Shown here: in pieces, positions 33,058 through 41,757 of the stretch | How the letters are laid out: each line of letters begins with the position of its first letter | Numbering within the stretch: position 1 is the first letter of the stretch | DNA from: Haplomitrium mnioides | Lineage: Eukaryota > Marchantiophyta > Haplomitriopsida > Calobryales | NCBI GenBank assembly: GCA_049999725.1 | Contig: JBNGIS010033823.1 | Location: 26,989-78,017, forward strand | Direction of reading: 5' to 3' | Length of the DNA: 51,029 nt | Made by a program: the position numbers and the translations under genes | The notes under the pieces: model-generated | The model's input: only the letters and a program-made list of their open reading frames with translations | The model's database searches: none | Told to the model about the DNA's origin: nothing

Positions 33058-33862
33058 TGTCAGTCGGTGATATGAGGCACTAGGGAAGAATTCATGGAAT
33101 CGAAGGTCGTAGTGGGGAAATTCCTCTCTCATAAGTGTTTAAGTACCCCAAAAGCAGCAAATCAGCTCCAATCAGCGAATAAGAGTGGATCGCCTAGATT
33201 CAAGGAGTAGAATTGGGCCATGGCGGGGAAGGAAGGGAGGTCGACGGAAGAAGGGCTCGTGGGATTGCTTCGGAGTGGGAGAAGAGAGTTGTGGCACCCA
33301 GCGAATGGAGGCACCACTAAAATTTGAAGGAAGCAGACTGGAGCCTGTGAGCATCATTGAAATGTGAGGATCAAGGCCAGAGCAGAAAGGAAATGGAGCG
33401 CTCACCAAAGGCGATCAGCTGAGAAGAAGAAGAAAAGTCGACCTCAGAAGTGAGGAAGGATCAGGGACTAGAGGAGGAGGACCAGAGACAAGGGGCAGAG
33501 ATCCGAGATTGACAACAGTGGAAGGGACTAGAGGTAAGGGGAATGCCGTAGCGCAAGCTTTGAGATGCCGCGCGCTAGAAGCAGGAATTGAGAGGAGGGG
33601 CAATGACCTTCGTAAGCAACGATGACGCCGAGGATTGGGGGACGCTCTGCTTCCTCAAGCGTTGACGGGTTGTACTAGGATCCAAAACCCCTTCCTTCAC
33701 GGTTCAGCGGGATTCTGCGGAAACGTGGCGTCCTCGAAGGTGCCCTTGGGCTTCTGCGGAAACGTGGCATCTTCCGAGGTGTTTGAGAGATTTTGCAGAG
33801 ACGTGGCAGCCTCAGAGGTGTCTTGGAGATTCTACGGAAACGTGGTAAGTTCAGACAAGCCC
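33058..33862 (+). repeat. 3' LTR of B, first part
   Basis: Begins TGTCAGTCGGTGATATGAGG. Matches 8476-9275 of the 5' LTR, including the paired GGAAACGTGG blocks. Interrupted at 33862 by F. Confidence 0.88.
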
Positions 33863-34599
33863 TGTCAGCCGGACTTAAAGGTATTGTGTCAAAATTTTCA
33901 AAAACAAATAGGTGTGTAGCCATGTAAATGCTTTGTTTTCAACCAGATAAATAAACAATGGACGTCAAAGTACCCAAAATAGGCTCAAATGATTGAACGC
34001 ATTGGGATCATAGGCCATGGATGGAGGGATTGAGGAACAAGAAAGGGAAAACAGAGTAGGGCAGAATGTGGAAGAGAGAAAAAAGATAGGGGTAGGGGAA
34101 ACCCTAGGCAATGAAAGGAAAATGGAGGGACGAGTTGATCACCTATGGTCTGGATCTAGGGTTGGCAGGGAGGAGAGCTGTAAGGCGCATCCAATGCAAC
34201 AAAAATTGATTCAACTTGATGTGTATCAAGGATGTTGGAGTGGTTGAAGTTTAGCTTCAGAAAACTACTTAAATTATGGAGATCAAAGCAAGGAGGAAGA
34301 TTCACTTCAAACCTGTTGGGAAAGGTCACATGGGAGGGCTGCTGTCAAGGCAAAATGAGGGGGAAAAATCTCACTGCTGTAGGTGTGGGAATAGGCCAGA
34401 ATAGAGGAACTGGGTAAAAGCCGATGCAGAATAGAGGAGCGAACAATTTGGACCAATGAGCCCTCAATTCGTAACTATTGGAAAAGTGCAATAACGTGAT
34501 GAGAGAGGAGCTTAAGGCACTTAGATTGCAATTCGAATCAAGGAGAATGATGGAGAAATAAGGGAGAACAACCCTTTGGAAGTTCTCTGATACTTAGTA

Positions 34600-34925
34600 C
34601 TTCAAGTCTGACGATTGCAGTCCGAAGACCACAGTTCGAAGTCCGCAGCCTGAGGAAGGAGTTTGAGAGGGAAGGCCAAACTCTGCAGTCCGAAGTCTGC
34701 AATCCGACGGTTGTAGTCCAAAGTCTGCAATTCAAGGAAGGAGTCTAAGATGGAAGGCCGAAGTCCACAGTCTGACGGTTGCAGTCTGAAGTCCGCAGTC
34801 CGAAGTCCGCAGTTCAAGGAAGGAGTCCGAGAGGGAAGGCCGAAGTGCGCAGTCCGACAATTGCAGTCCAAAGACCACAGTCCGAAGTCTGCAGTCCGAG
34901 GAAAGAATCCAAAGTCCGAAGTGCC
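34600..34925 (+). repeat. 82-bp tandem array in LTR F
   Basis: The anchor GAGGAAGGAG/CAAGGAAGGAG/GAGGAAAGAA falls at 34652, 34734, 34816 and 34898, an exact period of 82 bp over four units. Units are built from a shorter motif, AGTCCGAAGTCYGC. Confidence 0.9.
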
Positions 34926-36000
34926 ACATCATCCGAAAGGGCACTGTTTGATGCCATTTTCCATAGGGGAGTTGGACCGCCGCCCTTGACCAAGCGATTC
35001 CGAAGTTGACCAACAGTTCCAAGGAATCTCACGAGTTGGCGAGCCCGAGAATCTCACGGGTTCGCGAGTGCAAGGAATCTCACGGGTTGGCAAGTCCAAG
35101 GAATCTCATGGGTTGGCGAGTCTGAGGAATCTAATGGGCTCCTCCAAAGTGCCACATGTCCAAAGAAGCGCCGTTCGACGCCATTTTCCACGGGGAAGTT
35201 GGACATCTGCCTTTGACCAAGCGGTTCCGAAGTTGACCAAAGTCCGTAGGGGCGATCCAAAGTCCGAAGTGCCACGTCATTCGAAAGGGGCGCCGTTTTC
35301 CACTGGGAAGTTGGACCGCTGCCTTTGACCAAGCGTTTCTGAAGTTGACCAGCAGTTCCAAGAAATCTCATGGGTTAGCGAGTCCGAAGAATCCAACGGG
35401 CTCCTCCGAAGTGCCACGTATCCGAGGAAGTGCCATTTGACGTCCTTTTCCACAGGGAAGTTGGACCGCCACCTTTGACCAAGCAATTCCGAAGTTGACC
35501 GAAGTCTGCAAGGGGATCCAAAGTCCGAAGTGCCACATCATCCGAAGGGGCGTCATCCGACGTTGTTTTCCTCAGGGAAGTTGGACCGCCACCTTTGACT
35601 AGCAGTTCTGAAGTTGACTAGCAGTTCCAAGAAATCTCACGGGTTGGCGAGTCTGAGGAATCCAACATGCTCTTCCAAAGTGCCACGTGTCCGCTGTCCA
35701 ATGTCCGAGGAATCTCACGAGTTGGCGAGTTTGAGGAATCCAACGGGCTCGTCTGAAGTGCCACGTGTACAAGGAAGCACCGTCCGACGCTGTTTTCCAC
35801 AAGGAAGTTGGACCACCACCTTTGACGAAACGATTCCGAAGTTGACTGAAGTCTGCAAGGGGATCCAAAGTCCAAAGTGCCACGTCATCTGAAAGGGCAT
35901 CATCCAACGCCGTTTTCCACATGGAAGTTGGACCGCCACCTTTGACTAGCAGTTCCGAGGAATCTCACGGGTTGGTGAGTCCGAGGAATCCAACGGGCTC
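34926..36000 (-). repeat. Inverted B-type array in LTR F
   Basis: GTTGGACCGCC-type anchors at 34972, 35199, 35310, 35460, 35580, 35807 and 35927. The reverse complement of a unit aligns with the B array: GGTCAACTTTGGA, CGGTCCAACTTCCCTGTGGA and AAGCGGCGTCGGACGGCGC. Spacing is irregular (111-227 bp). Confidence 0.85.
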
Positions 36001-36400
36001 CTTTGAAGTGCCACGTGCCTGATGTCCAATGTTTGATGTCTGATGTCCGTTATATGATGTCTGAGGAATCTCACGGGTTGGCGAATCTGAGGAATCCAAC
36101 AGGCTCCCCCGACGTGCCACGTGTCCGCTGTCCAATGTCCGCAGTCCGCGTCCAATGTCCAATGTCCGAAGGATTTCACAGATTGGTGAGTCCGAGGAAT
36201 TCCGCGGACTCCCCCGACGTGCCACGTGTACGGTGCCTGATGCTTGACGTCTGCAGTCCGTGTCCAATATCCAATGTCTGAAGGATTTCACGGACTGGTG
36301 AGTCCAAGGAATTCCACGGACTCCCCCGATGTGCCACGTGTCCGCTATCCGCTATTCGTTGTCCAATGTTCGCAGTCTGCATCCGATGTTCGATGTCCAA
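36001..36400 (+). repeat. Array of about 107 bp with G-boxes in LTR F
   Basis: GCCACGTG motifs at 36010, 36116, 36221 and 36333 give spacing of 105-112 bp. Three sites in F (35682, 36116, 36333) are exactly GCCACGTGTCC. Confidence 0.85.
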
Positions 36401-38116
36401 ATTCCGAAGGAGCTGACGGTGCCATCGCAAATGACTGTCACGCTAAAAAAAGGAAAAAACAAAGGAAAAGGTATGTCTCTTCAAACGCCAATTGCAAGAG
36501 CTACAAATGTCAGATTGGCGTGAAATCAGTCTTGTTAGGACAAAACCCAGCTATTGGTGCCCATTTCAAACTCCGAATCTAGAAAAAACCCCCTTGCAGG
36601 CTATGTGAAAAGGCGGGATGCACCCCTCAACCGTCAAATAAGGGAAACAAGAACCTTCAAGGAAGGGCCGTGATGAAACGTCAAGGTTGAGGGGGGCAAA
36701 ACAAACACGGGGATAGACTACCTTGCTTTGAAGCAAGGAGGACTGATTGTTTTGTACAAAGAGAGTAGCAGGATACGAAGGAGAGAGTTCTGGTGAGACT
36801 TTAGGTGAAGTGGGTGAACTCGTGAAGGAGGGCCATCACAGGGTGGAGGTGGACTAAGGAGGTGTTGGGAATCATTGAGCAGAAGGCTCTAGAGACTCAT
36901 ACTACTCAAATGGACTCATCTTTGAAGGCAAACCAACATTTGGAGGTGAACCAACACTTGGAAGAGAGGAGAATTCTTTCGATTTGTATTTCGTGAAGGG
37001 CAGCCAAGGGGGGGATCCTGGTTTCGTCTTTGCTTTGGTTTGTGTAGGTGATCAGTCTCAAAAGCATTAGGAGAGTGATGCTGGTGCTACATTCTTGTGG
37101 AGAAAGGAGAGGAGTGGCCATGTTAGTGCCTGCGCATTGCGAGGAAGATCCAGCCAATTCTCTGGTGGAGTGGGTGATCCATCAATTGGAAGGGCTATCT
37201 TCCAGAGGTGGAAGTTAAATAAGACCTCTTTCAAGCTTGAGGAAGTAAATTCAGGGCTTCTAGTGATGGAAGTTTAAAAAATATATGGACAGGGTGTATG
37301 AGTGGGGAGAGAGTGGTAGTGTGGATAATGTTTCTAGTGTTGTTGTGTTTGTAGAGTCAAGACTCATATTCGGAACACAGATTCTAAACCTCTGTCTGGA
37401 ACTTCATTGGGTATGAGATTGTGTTGAGAAGATTGAGGCAGATCACAAGGGAGAATTCGGACCGGCTTGGGAGAAAATAAGGGCTGCATTACTTACAATT
37501 CTGGTTGGCCTCAAGTGTTGGTGATAATTTGCTACACACTAGTGAGGGGAGTGATGTTAGGAGAGTTAGGAAGAGAGGGAGATAGTTCAGCACGTGCCTA
37601 GAAAGGCTAATAGGTGGGGTTCCACACTTGGGTTGTAATTTCTATTTTGTTGAAAGGTTAAATCAGATAGCTCTACTTTGTTTGGGTGCTCGAGTAGCTG
37701 GCTCTGTTGACAGTTCGGTGATTGGAGGAGCAATTAGCCTTGGTTGTGTTAGGACGCGACTTGTAGGAGAATGCTACAAGTCCATTCCTATGTAATAATT
37801 GCATACACCCCCTTTCATAGGAGGGAACATTGAATATCTGCAACTAGATTTGCATCAAGCACATTATTTGTATACCCCAAAATCAATTGAGTTGTGGTTG
37901 CTCTGTGTGTGGTGGAGAGGAATACAGGTCTGTCTTGTGTTTGGTTGGGGTGAGAGGAGTGTGGAAATGCAAGGTGAGAAGTTCAGGATTGTTAAAACCG
38001 GAATTTGTTAACGAAGGTTCTAGGCCTTCTCATTAAAGAGCCCGGTTATCCTTTGTCCCCTTTTTCCTCTGAAATAACATCAATTTGGTGTTAAGAAAAG
38101 AGAAAGGGGCGCGACA

Positions 38117-38380
38117 AGCCCCTTGGTCAACTTTGGAACCACAGGTCAGCGTGGCGGTCCACCTTCCTTGTTGAAAGCGTCATCGAGTGGCGCTCTGCAG
38201 AACCAAGTCAACTGCGGGCCCAGAGGTTCCGTGGTTTCCTTCGGACTCCCTATTCAAGGAATATTCCAAAATCTCCCGTGGTCAATTTCGTAACCCAAGG
38301 TCAGCGCGACGGTCCACCTACCCTGTTGAAAGCGGCGTCGGACGGCACCCTGCGGAAGAAGGTTAACCAAAGACTCAGGA
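38117..38380 (+). repeat. 3' LTR of B, second part, truncated
   Basis: After the AGCCC duplication the B text resumes (CTTGGTCAACTTTGGAACC, as at 9279). It runs through one and a half 156-bp units and stops near 38380, where F-type sequence begins in inverted array orientation. Confidence 0.85.
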
Positions 38381-40778
38381 GTCCGACGCCGTTTTTCACA
38401 GGGAAGTTGGACCGCCATCTTGACCAAGCGATTCCGAAGTTGACCAACAGTTCGGAGGAATCTCACGGGTTGGCGAGTCCGAGGAATCTCATGGGTTGGT
38501 AAGTCCAAGGAATCTAAAGGGCTCCTCCGATGTGCCATGTGTCCGAGGGGGTGCCGCCAGACGCCGCTTTCCATAGGGAAGTTGGATCGCCGTCTTTCAC
38601 CATGCGATTTTGAAGTTGACCAGCAATTACGAGGAATCTCACAGGTTGGCGAGTCCGAGGAATCTCATGGGTTGGCAAGTCCGAGGAATCCAACGGGCAC
38701 CTCTAAGGTGCTATATGCTCGAAGAGGCGCCGTCCGACGCCGCTTTCCACAGGGAAGTTGGACCGCCGCCTTTGACCAAGCGATTCCAAAGTTGACCAGC
38801 AGTTTTGAGGAATCCAACGGGTTGGCAAGTTTGAGGAATCTCATGGGCTGCTTCTGTGGACTCCTCTGAAATGCCACAAGTCCGCTATCCGCTGCCTGAT
38901 GTCCGTTGTCGGATGTCAAAAGGATCTCAAGGACTGGTTTTGCGGACTCCTCTAACATGCCACGAGTTTGTTGTCTATTGTCCGCTGTTCGATGTCCGAA
39001 GGATCTTACAGACTAGTTCCGCGAACTCCTCCGACATGCCACATGTCCGATGTCAGAAGTCCGAAGGAGCTGGCGAGGTCATCGCAAATGACTATTGCGC
39101 TAAAAAAAGGAAAAGACAAAGGAAAACGTATGTCTCTTCAAATGTTAATTGCCAAAGCTACAGATATCAGATTGGTGTGAAATTAGTCTTGTTAGGAAGA
39201 GAACGACAAAACCCAGCTGTTGGCGCTCATTTCAGACTCTGAATCTAGAAAAAACCTCCTCACAGGCTGTGTAAAAAGGTGGGATACACCCCTCGACTGT
39301 CAAATAAGGGAAGCAAGGACCTTCAAGGAATGGCGGTGATGAAATGTCAAGGATGGGGGGAAAACAAGCACATAGATCGACTACCTCGCTTTGAAGCTAC
39401 ATGGAATGATTATTGTGCGTAGAGAGAGCAGTGGGATATAGAGGAGAGAATTCTAGTGAGACCTTAGGTGAAGTGGGTGTACTCGTGAAGGATGCCATCA
39501 CAAGGTGGAGGTGGACTGAGTAGGTGTTGGGAATCATTGAGCAGGAGGCTCTAGAGGCTCAAACTACTCAGGTGGACTCATCTTTGAAGGCAAGCCAATT
39601 GGAGGTGGACCAACACTTAGAGGAGAGGAGAATTCTTTCGGTTTGTATTTTGTGAGGGGCAGCCAAGAGGGGGATCATGGTGTCGTCTTAGCTTTGGTTT
39701 GTGTAGGTGAGCAGTCCTAGAAGGATAGGAGAGTGCTGCTAGTGTTACATTCTTATGGAGAATGCAGAGGAGTGGCCACGTTAGTGCTTGTGCATTGCGG
39801 GGAAGAAACAACCAATTCTCGGGTGGAGTGGGTGATCCAGCAGTTGGGAGGGTTGTCTTCTAGAGGTGGAAGTTAAAGAAATCCTCTTCTGAGCCTAAGG
39901 AAGTAAATGCAAGGCTTCTAGCGATGGAAATTAAAAAACTATCTGGACGGGGTGTGTAAGTAGGGAGAGAGTGGCAGTGTGGATAATGTTTCTAGTGTTG
40001 TTGTGTGTGTAGAGTAAGGGCTCATATTCGAAACATAGATTCTGAAACTCTGTTTGGAACTTCAACGAATAGGTGATTGTGTTGAGAAAGCTGAGGCAAA
40101 TCCCAGGGGAGAATTCGGGTTAGCTTGGGAGAAAACAAGGGCTACATTACTTACAATTGTAGTCGGGCTGGAGTGTTGGTGATAATTTGCTGCACACTAG
40201 TGGGGGGAGTGGTGTTAGGAGAGATCGGAAGATAGGAAGATAGTTTTGCACAAGCTTAGGAATGCCAATAGGATGGGTTCAATGCTTTGGTGGTAATTTC
40301 TATTTTGTTGAAGTGGTTAAGTCATATAAGCTCTACTTTGTTTGGGTGCTGGAATAGTTGGCCCCGTTGACATTTCAGTGATTGGAAGAGTGATAAGTCT
40401 TGATTGTGCTACGACGCAACCTATAAGAGAGAGCTACCAGTCCATGCCTGAGTAATAATTGTATGCACCCTTGTTCATAGAAGGGGACATTGAATATTTG
40501 CATTGGTTTGCATCAAACACAGTATTGGTGTGTACTCCAAAATCAATTGAGTTGTGGTTGCTCTGTGTGTGCGGTGGAGAGAAACACATACCTGTCTTGT
40601 GCTTGGTTGGGCTGAGAGGAGTGTGGAAATACAATGTGAGAAGTTTAGGCTTGCTAAGACCTGAATTCACTAACGAAGGTTCTAGGGCCATCTCATTAAA
40701 GAGCTCGACTATCCATTGTCCCACTTTCCTCTAAAATAATGTCAATTGAGTGTTAAGGAAGGAGGAAGGGGCGTGACA
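38381..40778 (+). mobile_element. Truncated second F-type LTR (F2)
   Basis: Matches the right two thirds of F, including inverted array units at 38381-38830, the KKRK-type stretch near 39100, the 95-bp block at 39852-39950 and the end GGGGCGTGACA. The left part is missing. Directly after it comes integrase coding sequence of G, so F2 was inserted in G before both lost their left sides. Confidence 0.82.
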
Positions 40779-41757
40779 CATAGCCACCTGGAAGGATGAT
40801 GCAAAAACGGTGGATGCTTTCTTGTACGAGCAAATGTTTTGCAGATTTGGGCCACCGCTAGAGCTAGTGAGTGACCAGAGCACACACTTCATCAATCATG
40901 TGATCAAAGACCTGACAACAAGGTACCTGATCACGCACCGCCGCACTATGGCATATCATCCCAAGGCAAACAGGCTAACAGAGAGGGCGAACAGGATCAT
41001 CGGTAATTTCCTTAGCAAAACAGTGGCAGCAAACAAGGTTGACTGGGACCTCAAGTTGCTAACAATGACACATGCCTATCACATGGCTTATAAGACCACC
41101 ACCGACCACTGTCCTTATTTCCTAGTCTTCAGACAATACGCCCTAGTACCAGTGGAGTACGAAGTACCAACCCGAAGGCTATTGGAGGAAGAGAGAATGA
41201 CAAAGGATCAAAGTAGGAGGGAAAGGTTGTATCAGTTGGAGAGCTTAGAGGAGAAACAAGAGCAAGCCCAAAGGCGATTGGAGCACCACCAGAGATTGCA
41301 GAAGAAGCAACATGGTAAGGGTTTGAAACCGACAGATCTTTGTGAGGGAGACCTAGTGTTGTTATACGACAGCCGATTTGTACACTTCCCAGGGAAATTA
41401 CATACAAAGTGGATGGGACCCTTTGTTTTATGGAGGCTGCACCGAAATGGGTCCACGGAGCTGGAGACATTAGAGGGGCAGCGATTCGCAAATCGAGTAC
41501 ATTTCGATCGCCTAAAAAGGTATGTTAACAAGGAGGAAGATGGAAGGGGTCCAGGGTTGACCCGTTTAAAAGAAAACAAAAAAAGGGAGGGGGTTCCAAT
41601 CCGGCAGAGGTGAGTGTGTGAGTGTGTTGAGAGATTGCATTTTTTGCTTCGTCAATTTTGTATTTAGCTAGGTAGCAGTCACTTCGAAAGAGGCAACCAA
41701 CAGAGTGGAACGGAGGGGGGTGTTTGTGGGGACGCTTCACACTAAAAGGGGGAGTTA
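40779..41757 (+). mobile_element. 3' part of element G
   Basis: Integrase fragment, 3' untranslated region and polypurine tract AAAAGGGGGAG at 41744-41754, leading into LTR 41758-44645. Everything upstream of the integrase core is missing. Confidence 0.85.
40810..41613 (+). pseudogene. Integrase C-terminal fragment of G, frame open
   Basis: 267 residues with no stop, the best-preserved pol piece in the window. AFLYEQMFCRFGPPLELVSDQ carries the second catalytic Asp, and AYHPKANRLTERAN carries the Glu. The first catalytic Asp and zinc finger are lost upstream of F2. The C-terminal part has an Arg/Gln/Glu-rich coiled-coil-like stretch (residues about 120-180), then LYDSRFVHFPGKLHTKWMGPF, GSTELETLEGQRFANRV and DRLKRYV. 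The GS-EL pattern is typical of Tat/Athila integrase ends, with no chromodomain. Confidence 0.88.

Larger units (their letters stand above)
33863..38116 (+). mobile_element. Solo LTR F (4.25 kb)
   Basis: Begins TGTCAGCCGG, ends GGGCGCGACA, and is flanked by AGCCC at 33858-33862 and 38117-38121. There is no primer site, gag or pol between, so this is one LTR left after LTR-LTR recombination. Ends and the 95-bp block (37193-37290) are shared with the B/E/G group, but most of the interior is different and its main array is inverted relative to B. At 4.25 kb it is long for a plant LTR. Confidence 0.88.
8476..38380 (+). mobile_element. Outer Tat/Athila-like element B, multiply interrupted
   Basis: One old Ty3/gypsy element of the non-chromodomain branch. 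Its parts are 5' LTR 8476-11107 plus 17315-17824, primer site 17833, protease 17882-18468 plus 28332 onward, RT 28886-29762, RNase H and integrase 30992-32843, polypurine tract 33045, and 3' LTR 33058-33862 plus 38117-38380. The gaps are filled by D, E, C and F. Gag is absent: the primer site runs within a few bases into the protease linker. The 3' LTR is cut at about 38380. The frame has many stops. Confidence 0.88.

Noticed and set aside
34017-34247. 76-codon frame beginning MDGGIEEQER as a captured host gene
   Set aside because: Low-complexity Glu/Arg/Gly composition and no recognisable domain; it cannot be separated from LTR sequence.
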